From Paraburkholderia monticola (GTDB taxonomy: Bacteria; Pseudomonadota; Gammaproteobacteria; Burkholderiales; Burkholderiaceae), in the NCBI RefSeq assembly GCF_001580545.1, contig NZ_LRBG01000038.1, positions 496,001 through 560,000 of the forward strand: a DNA stretch of 64,000 bases, written 5' to 3'. The position numbers and the translations under genes were made by a program. This document shows, piece after piece, positions 36,802-44,514 of the stretch. Under the pieces are notes generated by a model. That model ran no database searches. It worked only from the letters and a program-made list of their open reading frames with translations, and was not told the origin of the DNA. Positions within the stretch are counted from its first letter, which is position 1, and each line of letters begins with the position of its first letter.

Positions 36802-39558
36802 TCAGTCGAACTGGTAGTGGAAGTCGCCCGCCGTGGTCGACAAACGAATGCGTGCGAGCGTCCGGCCCTCGGTCAGCCTCGTCAGATATTCCGTGGAGAT
36901 GCGCGGCAGCACCGTGTTGGTGAGCAGCGCGTCGATCACGCGGCCGCCCGATTCGGCTTCGGTGCAGCGCGACACGATAAGCTTGACCGCCTCATCGTCG
37001 AACTCGAACGGCACGCCGTGATTGTCCGCGATGCGGCGGCGAATGCGCTCCAGTTGCAGGCGCACGATGTTCGCCATCATGGTGTCGGACAGCGGGTAAT
37101 AGGGCACGGTGACGACGCGGCCGAGAAGCGCGGCCGGGAACACCTGGAGCAGCGGCTCGCGCAAGGCGGCGGCGAGCGCCGTGGGCTCGGGAGGGCTGGC
37201 CGGGTCGCGGCACATGCGCATGATGACTTCCGAGCCGACATTCGACGTGAGCAGGATGATCGTGTTCTTGAAGTCGATATAGCGGCCTTCGCCGTCCTCC
37301 ATCCAGCCTTTGTCGAAGACCTGAAAGAAGATCTCGTGCACGTCGGGGTGAGCCTTTTCGACCTCATCGAGCAAGACGACGCTATACGGGCGGCGCCGCA
37401 CGGCCTCGGTCAGCACACCACCTTCTCCGTAACCGACATAGCCCGGCGGCGCTCCCTTGAGGGTCGAGACGGTATGCGCCTCCTGAAACTCGCTCATGTT
37501 GATCGTGATGACGTTTTGCTCGCCGCCGTAGAGCGCCTCGGCGAGCGCGAGCGCAGTCTCGGTTTTGCCCACGCCCGATGTGCCGCACAACATGAAGACG
37601 CCGATCGGCTTGTCCGGATTGTCGAGGCGTGCACGCGAAGTCTGAATCCGCTTCGCGATCATGTCGAGCGCATGGCGCTGGCCGATCACGCGCCGATCGA
37701 GCGCGTCGGCGAGATTCAGGATCGCCGCCATTTCGTTCCTGACCATGCGGCCGACGGGAATGCCGGTCCAGTCGGCGACCACCGAAGCGACGACCGAGGC
37801 ATCGACGCCTGGCATGATCAGTGGGGCTTCTCCCTGCAAGTCGGCGAGACGGGTTTGCAGCTCGCCGAGTCGGGCAAGGAGTGAGGCGCGGTCGTTGGCG
37901 TGCGGGGTAATGGTTTCGGTCGCGTCGGCTTCGATCGTTTCGGCGGCGCGCGCAGTGCTGGTGCTTTCGCTACGCTCGGCGCCCGTGCCGACGGCGCTCG
38001 CGGCCGAGTCGACCGGCTCGCCACCCGCGCGCAGCGCGGCGCGCACCGACAGCAAAGCGTCGACCACGGCCTTTTCTTCGTTCCAGCGCGCTTCCAGTCC
38101 TGCGAGCGCCTGATGCTCGCGCGCGAGACTGTCGGCGACGTCCGTCGCCCGCGAGCCGGTCTCGATGCCCATGCTCGCTTCGCGCGCGACGATGGCCGCT
38201 TCGATGTCGAGCGCGTCGATCCGGCGGCGGCAGTCGTCGAGTTGCGGCGGCGTGGCGTGCTGGCTGACCGCGACGCGTGCGCAAGCGGTATCCAGCAGAC
38301 TGACGGCCTTATCTGGCAATTGCCGCGCGGGAATGTAGCGGTGCGAGAGCCGTACGGCCGCTTCGATCGCTTCGTCGAGCAATAGCACCCGGTGATGCGA
38401 TTCCAGAGCGGATGCGACGCCGCGCAGCATGCGCACGGCCTTCGCCTCGTCTGGTTCATGCACTTGCACGACCTGAAAGCGCCGCGTGAGCGCCGGGTCC
38501 TTCTCGACGTATTTCTTGTACTCGGCCCAGGTCGTTGCGCCGATCGTGCGCAGGTCGCCGCGTGCGAGCGCTGGCTTGAGCAGATTGGCCGCGTCGCCGG
38601 TGCCCGCCGCACCGCCTGCTCCGATCAGCGTGTGAATCTCGTCGATGAACAGGATGATCGGTGAAGCACTGGCCTGCACTTCTTCGACGACCTGCCGCAG
38701 CCGCTGTTCGAACTCGCCCTTCATGCTCGCGCCGGCCTGCAACAGGCCGAGATCGAGCGACCACAACGCGACGCCTCGCAGCAAGGGCGGAACGTCGCCG
38801 CGCACGAGACGCTGGGCGAAGCCTTCGACCACCGCCGTCTTGCCGACGCCTGCCTCGCCGGTCAGCAGTGGATTGTTTTGCCGACGCCGCATCAGGATAT
38901 CGACGATCTGGCGGATCTCGTCATCGCGTCCGCTGACCGGGTCGAGCTTGCCGGTGCGCGCACGTTCGGTGAGATCCGTCGCGTACTTACTGAGCGCCTC
39001 CTGCTTGCCCAGCGCCGCGGGCGCTGGAGCGTGCGGCGTGCTGGACTGCGGGTCGCCGGCGCTGGTCTGGTCCGGCGCGTTTTCCGCGGAGGACGCGAGG
39101 ATGCTCGAGAAGTTGTCCGAAAGATCGTCGAGCTTGATGCGCTCGAACTGGCGGGAGATGGCGAGAAGGATGTTGCGCAGCCGGGGTGTCTTGAGGATGC
39201 CGACCATCAGGTGGCCGGTGCGAACTTTCGTCGCGCCGAACATCAGCGTGCCGTAGACCCAGCCGCGTTCGATCGCGTCGGTGATGTGCTCGGAGATATC
39301 GGAGATCGAGGTTGCGCCGCGCGGTAGACGATCGATCGACGCGGTCATGTCGCGGGCCAGCACGGCAGTATCGATGTGGTAGTGGGCAATCAGCCGTTGC
39401 AGGTCGGAGCCGGGCGTCTCCACGATCTGCATCAGCCAGTGTTCCAGCTCAACATACGGATTGCCGCGCAATTTGCACAGCACGGTGGCGCTTTCAACGG
39501 ACTTGTACCCGAGCGGGTCGAGCTTGCCGAACAAGGCGACACGACTGATTTCCGCCAT
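36802..39558 (-). CDS. clpV: T6SS AAA+ ATPase ClpV (TssH)
   Basis: 918 aa Clp/Hsp100 protein. An N-domain binds sheath, then come two AAA+ modules: Walker A GEAGVGKTA (about 237) with Walker B ILFIDEIHTLIGAGG, and Walker A GTSGVGKTE (about 659) with VVLLDEVEKAHPDVHE. It dismantles contracted TssBC sheaths. An extended linker contains a Ser/Thr/Ala-rich stretch (about 525-570) not seen in E. coli ClpB. Start 39558 has GGAG seven bases upstream and gives the family start MAEISRVALFGKL. It has its own ECF-like promoter candidate. Confidence 0.96.
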   Translation of the reverse strand: MAEISRVALFGKLDPLGYKSVESATVLCKLRGNPYVELEHWLMQIVETPGSDLQRLIAHYHIDTAVLARDMTASIDRLPRGATSISDISEHITDAIERGWVYGTLMFGATKVRTGHLMVGILKTPRLRNILLAISRQFERIKLDDLSDNFSSILASSAENAPDQTSAGDPQSSTPHAPAPAALGKQEALSKYATDLTERARTGKLDPVSGRDDEIRQIVDILMRRRQNNPLLTGEAGVGKTAVVEGFAQRLVRGDVPPLLRGVALWSLDLGLLQAGASMKGEFEQRLRQVVEEVQASASPIILFIDEIHTLIGAGGAAGTGDAANLLKPALARGDLRTIGATTWAEYKKYVEKDPALTRRFQVVQVHEPDEAKAVRMLRGVASALESHHRVLLLDEAIEAAVRLSHRYIPARQLPDKAVSLLDTACARVAVSQHATPPQLDDCRRRIDALDIEAAIVAREASMGIETGSRATDVADSLAREHQALAGLEARWNEEKAVVDALLSVRAALRAGGEPVDSAASAVGTGAERSESTSTARAAETIEADATETITPHANDRASLLARLGELQTRLADLQGEAPLIMPGVDASVVASVVADWTGIPVGRMVRNEMAAILNLADALDRRVIGQRHALDMIAKRIQTSRARLDNPDKPIGVFMLCGTSGVGKTETALALAEALYGGEQNVITINMSEFQEAHTVSTLKGAPPGYVGYGEGGVLTEAVRRRPYSVVLLDEVEKAHPDVHEIFFQVFDKGWMEDGEGRYIDFKNTIILLTSNVGSEVIMRMCRDPASPPEPTALAAALREPLLQVFPAALLGRVVTVPYYPLSDTMMANIVRLQLERIRRRIADNHGVPFEFDDEAVKLIVSRCTEAESGGRVIDALLTNTVLPRISTEYLTRLTEGRTLARIRLSTTAGDFHYQFD

Positions 39559-39613
39559 CGTGAAAGCTCCTTTGAGCAAGGGACGAGCGCTGCCGTGACG
39601 CGCCGTCGTCTAA

Positions 39614-39644
39614 TAAGACGGCTTTGCGAGCGGTATTTTTGAAA
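39614..39644 (-). promoter_or_regulatory. ECF-like promoter candidate for clpV-tagH-pppA
   Basis: On the minus strand TTTCAA (39639-39644) followed by an A run, 18-base spacer, CGTCTTA (39614-39620), 55 bases before the clpV ATG and 20 bases after the tssG stop. The -10 element lies in a small GCCGTC/GACGGC inverted repeat (39602-39622). Confidence 0.5.
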
Positions 39645-39663
39645 GCGGGGGTTAATCGCGACT

Positions 39664-40797
39664 TCAAAGCGGCACGTGCGTATCCGCGTCGAGCGCGAGG
39701 TCGGCTGCATCGTGCCGCCGATCGCGCTGCGCGAGCCATGCGCAGTAGCCGAGACGTCCGTAGCGGCCGAGCCTCGATACCGGCACTTCCTCCGCTCGCA
39801 GGATCAGTTTTGCGTCCCATGCCAGTTCGCGGTTCAGATGCTGCCGCACGATGGCGACGAGTGGTGCGAGCGCGCCGCCGCCGGGTAGTAGCGCCTCATA
39901 TTGTGCGAGCGATAGCGGGCCGATAGCGAGACGAAACTTGTGCTGCCGGTCCCAGACCTGTGCGCCGAGCACCGCGCCGCCGCCAAGGCGCGCAATGTTC
40001 GAGCGTGCCCGGCTTGGCGCCGCATGCGTGCCGCGCGTCCGTAAGACGGTGCGTTCGGCACGCTCGAGGGTCATCCAGTGTCCGCAAAACGGCTCGACCC
40101 GCACCGTCACGCGCAGTACGGCACCGGCGATTGCTTCCAGCGCCTCGAACGGGCGCGTCTGCATGTTGACCAGTCCCGCAAAATGAAGCCTCGCGAAATC
40201 TGACGCCGAGTCGCGCCGACGGCTCGCCTCGTCCGCAAAGCCGATCAGGGAGCCGACATAGAACGCGAAGCGGTCGTCAGGACGATCCAGGTTGCTGGCG
40301 GGACGCCCCAGCGAAGAGGCGCGGTAGAACAGCAGCAGGAAGCGGTGCAGGAGCATGTCGAGCATGTGCGCGAACGCGGCATCGCCGTGATGCATGATGC
40401 GCTCGCGGGCGAAGTCGGTCAGATGCAGCGGCAATGGACCGTTTGGCCCGAGCAGGCCGAAAAAGCGCTGTGACAGTCGTGGCGCGTTGGTTCGACCCCG
40501 TTCGTCCGCGCGGGTCAGCGCGGCTAGCGCGGCGGGGGCGAAGGCGAGGGAGACGTCCTGCGCGAGCCGGATGGGTTCTTCGGCGGGGCGTGAAGCTGTG
40601 CCAAGGCGCGGCAAATGCGCGGCGAGCGCCTCGATCTGGCGCATCAACTGAAAAAAGTCGTACTGGTGCGGCGCGGCGGCGACTTGCTCGAAAAGCACAT
40701 CGAGCGCGTGCAGCCGCCCGGCTGTGTCGTCGGCGGCGGCAGGGGAGGAGGGCGGCGCGTCGGCGGCCGCGCTCAAAAGATCGGCCGGATTCCGCAT
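39664..40797 (-). CDS. tssG: T6SS baseplate protein TssG
   Basis: 377 aa with family motifs YDFFQLMRQIEALAAHLPRL, PIRLAQDVSLAFAP, FFGLLGPNGPLPLHLTDFAR and GPLSLAQYEALLPGG. It pairs with TssF in the baseplate wedge. The start at 40797 overlaps the end of tssF by 25 bases in another frame; the much longer open frame upstream is a tssF shadow. Confidence 0.93.
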   Translation of the reverse strand: MRNPADLLSAAADAPPSSPAAADDTAGRLHALDVLFEQVAAAPHQYDFFQLMRQIEALAAHLPRLGTASRPAEEPIRLAQDVSLAFAPAALAALTRADERGRTNAPRLSQRFFGLLGPNGPLPLHLTDFARERIMHHGDAAFAHMLDMLLHRFLLLFYRASSLGRPASNLDRPDDRFAFYVGSLIGFADEASRRRDSASDFARLHFAGLVNMQTRPFEALEAIAGAVLRVTVRVEPFCGHWMTLERAERTVLRTRGTHAAPSRARSNIARLGGGAVLGAQVWDRQHKFRLAIGPLSLAQYEALLPGGGALAPLVAIVRQHLNRELAWDAKLILRAEEVPVSRLGRYGRLGYCAWLAQRDRRHDAADLALDADTHVPL

Positions 40798-42659
40798 CGC
40801 GGGGGCAGGTGCAGGATTTCGCCGCGGGTCGTCGTGCGCAGGACCGTTTGGACGAACGTGTTGATCGAGACATAGCGCGCGAAAAAGCGGTCCAGCACGC
40901 AGCCGAGCAGGTAAGCGCTGCCGCCCTGGAACGCCATCTCCTCGACGTCCACTTCGATCTGTAGACCACGCCCGAACGCGATGGGCCCCGGCATCGGCAA
41001 GCGCCGTACCACGGGCGTCGCGCGCACCGAGAGAACACCCGCTATCTGCCGATGGCTGGCTTCGTCGTTGCCGCGCACGTGCAGCGTCAACAGCGCGCGC
41101 AACGCTGCCGCGCCTGCCTGCGCGTCGCCATCGTAGAGCGACAGGTAGTGCAGCGATAGCTGGTCCACGAGCCGCCAGCCGTGACCGAAATCCAGACCTG
41201 GCGCGGCGGGCGGCGAGGGCCGCGTGATACAGCGAACCGACGCTACAGGCGCCGCAATGTCGAGTGCGAAGTCGCTTTGGGTGCCGCCATACGGCATGAA
41301 CAGCGGCAAGTCGCGGTTCGTGCAAAGGGTGTCGAACGACAGTTGCCGCAGATCGCCACGAAAGGGCGCCTCGCGCGGATCGACGATCGACACGAACACC
41401 TCGCTGCCCACGTATTCAGTGCGATAGCCGCTGCGCTTGCGTTCGGCGGGCACGACGCGCGGCTCGCGGCGCGCAGTGAAATAAGCCGCGTCCTCGGGGC
41501 GGTCGGCGAGAAAGTCTGCGTAGAACGGATGAAACGCCTGCTCGCGGTCGTCGCCCGCGCTGTAGCCCGACACGGCCGTGACTGTATGCACTTCGTAGTC
41601 GAGCGGACGCGTGCGGTCCGGCACCACATGAAACTCCGCGACGCTATCCGACACGAATGCGCGGTCCGCATGTTTCGAAAACAGGTTGATCGCGGGCACG
41701 CAGTCGAGCAGGAGATGCTCGCGCGAGACCACGCGTTCGAGCGCCGCGTCGCCGTTCGCGAGCAGGATGGTCAGCTGGATTTCACGCGACGCGAACGAGG
41801 GCAGCACGGCGGACAGGCCATCGATGACCGCGAAGCGAAAGCGTTCGGCAAACGCGAAATATTCGTGCAACAGCCGGTATCCCTGGAACGCGTTTGGCGT
41901 GACGGGCAGCAGCGCTTCGGCGTCGTCAAAGCCCGCGCTGCCGACAAAGTCACCGGCTAGCGTCTCGACTTGCGAGACGGGCCGCTGCGGAGTCGAGACC
42001 ACGACCGCGAGTGCGCTGCCGGTGACGAATTCGAAGAGCTTCCACGCGGTATCGTCGCTGCCCGCAAAGTAGAGGCGCAAGCTGTCGAGACTGAGCATGT
42101 TGAAGCTCAATCCCTCCGCCACCGATAGGCGCAGGCGCAGCGCGCCCTTCACGCTCCGCGCGAGCGAACGCGTTTCCGGCAGTGTCATGAGCGGCAGATC
42201 GGTGACCTGCGCCAGATATCTCGCGTCGGTCAGTTCGAGCGGCCAGAGGGTCAGGTCGGCGCTCGTTCTGAACTGGCACGGCACGGCGTCGCCTGAAGCG
42301 TGACTGGCAATCAGCGTCGTGTGGCGCGGCACTGTGAAACCCGTGACGAGATTGGGATTGGCGAGATCGGGTGCGAGCCGCGCGATCAGCATCGACGGTG
42401 TCGGACACGCCGATTGTGGCAACACGACCTGGGTCAGATGCTGGGTGAAGCGCGGAAATTCTTCTTCGAGTTTCAGTTGCACGCGGGCAGCCAGAAATGC
42501 GCATCCTTCTAGCAGCCGCTCGACATAGGGATCCGCGACCTCGAAGCTGTTCATGCCGAGGCGCGCCGCAATCTTCGGGAACTGCTGCGCGAATTCCGCG
42601 CCCATTTCGCGCAGGTGCGTCAGTTCGGTGTTGTAGTGCTTGAGCAGACGGGGGTCCAT
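40773..42659 (-). CDS. tssF: T6SS baseplate protein TssF
   Basis: 628 aa. Start 42659 gives the family N-terminus MDPRLLKHYNTELTHLREMG, continuing EFAQQFPKIAARLG. Internal landmarks include VADPYVERLLEGCAFLAARV, GYSAGDDREQAFHPFY and LFMPYGGTQSDFALD. Baseplate wedge subunit with TssG. It follows tssE by 18 bases. Confidence 0.95.
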   Translation of the reverse strand: MDPRLLKHYNTELTHLREMGAEFAQQFPKIAARLGMNSFEVADPYVERLLEGCAFLAARVQLKLEEEFPRFTQHLTQVVLPQSACPTPSMLIARLAPDLANPNLVTGFTVPRHTTLIASHASGDAVPCQFRTSADLTLWPLELTDARYLAQVTDLPLMTLPETRSLARSVKGALRLRLSVAEGLSFNMLSLDSLRLYFAGSDDTAWKLFEFVTGSALAVVVSTPQRPVSQVETLAGDFVGSAGFDDAEALLPVTPNAFQGYRLLHEYFAFAERFRFAVIDGLSAVLPSFASREIQLTILLANGDAALERVVSREHLLLDCVPAINLFSKHADRAFVSDSVAEFHVVPDRTRPLDYEVHTVTAVSGYSAGDDREQAFHPFYADFLADRPEDAAYFTARREPRVVPAERKRSGYRTEYVGSEVFVSIVDPREAPFRGDLRQLSFDTLCTNRDLPLFMPYGGTQSDFALDIAAPVASVRCITRPSPPAAPGLDFGHGWRLVDQLSLHYLSLYDGDAQAGAAALRALLTLHVRGNDEASHRQIAGVLSVRATPVVRRLPMPGPIAFGRGLQIEVDVEEMAFQGGSAYLLGCVLDRFFARYVSINTFVQTVLRTTTRGEILHLPPRCGIRPIF

Positions 42660-42677
42660 GGCGGGTGTATGGAGCAA

Positions 42678-43184
42678 TCAGCGGGGCAGTTCGGTCACCG
42701 TGATGCCGCCCTCTTCGAGGTCGATCTCGGTTTGCAGCGCGAATTCCAGCGGCGCGGGCTGTGCCCACAGCAGTCCCCGGATCACGAGTGAAATCTGGTT
42801 GTGCATGTCGAGCACCGGGCGGTCGAGCACGGGCTCGATTTCGATCGACTCGGGCGCGATGCGTGGCTCGAAGCGCACGATTGCCTCGCGAATCGCCTGT
42901 TCGAGCGCGACCGCATCGACCGTCGACGCAAAGCCGCCGGACAGGCTGGGCAAGCCGAAGTTCAGCACGGACGTGTACGCGGCCGGATAGTGTTCGGCCG
43001 AAATCTCGTTGGAGAGATTGGTCGTGTTGAACAGCCAGGAGAGGTCCCGCAGAACGCCGGCGCGCAAAGTCCGCCTGGTCAGGAAGCGCGCTTCGTCCAC
43101 CCCGGCGAGGCTTTGCGGGTTGTCGTCGATCAGCCGGTCGAGCAGCGACGGTTGCAGATGATCAGTGGCTTTCGGTTCGGCCAT
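42678..43184 (-). CDS. tssE: T6SS baseplate protein TssE (gp25-like)
   Basis: 168 aa with the gp25/lysozyme-like family features: LRAGVLRDLSWLFNTTNLSN, AAYTSVLNFGLPSLSG, and ALEQAIREAIVRFEPRI. It is the sheath-initiating baseplate subunit. Second gene of the minus-strand operon that begins with the Hcp-like gene, 33 bases upstream. Confidence 0.94.
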   Translation of the reverse strand: MAEPKATDHLQPSLLDRLIDDNPQSLAGVDEARFLTRRTLRAGVLRDLSWLFNTTNLSNEISAEHYPAAYTSVLNFGLPSLSGGFASTVDAVALEQAIREAIVRFEPRIAPESIEIEPVLDRPVLDMHNQISLVIRGLLWAQPAPLEFALQTEIDLEEGGITVTELPR

Positions 43185-43217
43185 GAGCGCTCCTCGAATA
43201 CGCCGCGCCGGGCCCGG

Positions 43218-43817
43218 TCACGTCACCCGCCGTGCGGCGACGTCGAGCGTGTATTTCACTTCAGCGCCGCGGCTGCCGGTCTTCGTTTGCGGTGCGCAGG
43301 TCATGGTCAGCGTGCGGGCCGAGATCTCGAATATTTCGCACGCTCGCATCAGGCGGGGACTCGTGTAGACATGGTAGTTGCGGATATACGCGTCCTCAAG
43401 CTTCATCGACAGGAATTCGATCTGCACGCCGTCGTCGGGTCCGCCGGACTTGAAGCACTTGATATGCGCGAGCGCGAGCGACTCGGCCTGCGCGCACAGC
43501 TTCGCGATAGCGGGCGAAGCTGCATCGACCACCTTGATCACGGAGAGATCGGTCACGCGCATGTCGTTCGCGTTGAGCGCCTGGCCAGGAGGGCAAGCGT
43601 CGTAGCCCTGGGCCCAGCGCCAGCCATGAATCTGCATCGGCGTGTCCCAGTCTCCGCGCGGCGGGGCTTCGCCCTTCAGCGGCGTGTTGCTGCGCTTTGG
43701 GATGATCTGGAGAAACATGTCGTCAGACGCGACGAGCGCGAGCGAGTCGAACTGGTGCAGATATTCCAGCGTCAGACGGCTCGCGGCCTGCTTCGGCAAA
43801 GCATCGGAGTTCGGCAT
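43218..43817 (-). CDS. Second Hcp-family protein (divergent Hcp paralogue)
   Basis: 199 aa. The central part follows the Hcp fold: MQIHGWRWAQGYDACPPG, then VTDLSVIKVVDAASPAIAKL, KCFKSGGPDDGVQIEFLSMK and LEDAYIRNYHV. It differs strongly from the canonical Hcp encoded divergently at 43998 and has a longer N-terminus. It could be a specialised tube subunit, a cap, or an assembly factor. Start 43817 has GAGGG at good spacing. First gene of the hcp2-tssE-F-G operon. Confidence 0.75.
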   Translation of the reverse strand: MPNSDALPKQAASRLTLEYLHQFDSLALVASDDMFLQIIPKRSNTPLKGEAPPRGDWDTPMQIHGWRWAQGYDACPPGQALNANDMRVTDLSVIKVVDAASPAIAKLCAQAESLALAHIKCFKSGGPDDGVQIEFLSMKLEDAYIRNYHVYTSPRLMRACEIFEISARTLTMTCAPQTKTGSRGAEVKYTLDVAARRVT

Positions 43818-43875
43818 CGCCAAGGCCCTCGACGTGGGGTGGTCACTTGCGTGGCCGCTCGACCGGTATCGAAGC

Positions 43876-43905
43876 AAAGACGGTCGAGCGCATACGTTTT
43901 TGAAT
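43876..43905 (-). promoter_or_regulatory. ECF-like promoter candidate for the hcp2-tssEFG operon
   Basis: On the minus strand ATTCAA (43900-43905) followed by an A run, 17-base spacer, CGTCTTT (43876-43882), 58 bases before the start. Placed back to back with the promoter candidate for hcp. Confidence 0.45.
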
Positions 43906-43913
43906 ACCTGCCG

Positions 43914-43943
43914 TTTCAAAAATGCGTCGGACGTTTCGTTTAC
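43914..43943 (+). promoter_or_regulatory. ECF-like promoter candidate for hcp-vgrG
   Basis: TTTCAA (43914-43919) followed by an A run, 17-base spacer, CGTTTAC (43937-43943), 54 bases before the hcp ATG. TTTTTGAA (43897-43904) and TTCAAAAA (43915-43922), the two divergent -35 regions, form an inverted repeat. Confidence 0.45.
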
Positions 43944-43997
43944 CTAGCAGCGTCGCCACGGAACCTCAGGTCGTCGGCGTATCACCGGGAGCGAGCC

Positions 43998-44480
43998 ATG
44001 CGGACACACGATAGTTTTTTGAAGCTAAAAAACATCAAGGGCCAATCGAAACACAAGAAAGCCGAAGACCAGATCGAACTGGTGGGCTGGCGGTGGGGTG
44101 TTCAGAACGCGAGTAGTTCATCGACGGCGGCAGGCCTGTCGGTCGGCAAGGCGGTGCCCGACGAACTGACCTTCGTCCACGACTACGACACGGCGTCAAC
44201 GGCGCTGATGATGGCGTGCGCAAAAGGAACCCACATTGACGATGGCAAGCTGACGGTCTTCGTAGCCGGCGAGGGGCAACAGGAATACCTCACCGTTACC
44301 TTGAAGGGGGTGATGGTGACGTCGGTGAAGCACAGCACGACGGAAGAAGGACTCCTGCAGGAGACCGTGACGCTTGCGTTCCACGACATCGAATTCGAGC
44401 ACAAGGCGCTGGACGACAAGGGCAAGCCGCAAGCATCGAGCAAGTGTGGCTGGAACGTCAAGAGCACGGAAGTCCGTTGA
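43998..44480 (+). CDS. hcp: T6SS tube protein Hcp (TssD)
   Basis: 160 aa, canonical length. MRTHDSFLKLKNIKGQSKHK and IELVGWRWGVQN, then PDELTFVHDYDTASTALMMA and EGLLQETVTLAFHDIEFEHK, are typical Hcp sequences. It forms hexameric rings in the inner tube and is secreted. Start 43998 follows GGGAG. Divergent from the second hcp and followed by vgrG after 34 bases. Confidence 0.95.
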   Translation: MRTHDSFLKLKNIKGQSKHKKAEDQIELVGWRWGVQNASSSSTAAGLSVGKAVPDELTFVHDYDTASTALMMACAKGTHIDDGKLTVFVAGEGQQEYLTVTLKGVMVTSVKHSTTEEGLLQETVTLAFHDIEFEHKALDDKGKPQASSKCGWNVKSTEVR

Positions 44481-44514
44481 GCGCGGCACAGGTGCGCCGC
44501 CGGAGACACCGATC

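Noticed and set aside
39602..39622. GCCGTC/GACGGC hairpin between tssG and clpV as terminator
   Set aside because: There is no T run on the minus strand after the stem, and it overlaps the -10-like box; more likely incidental or regulatory.
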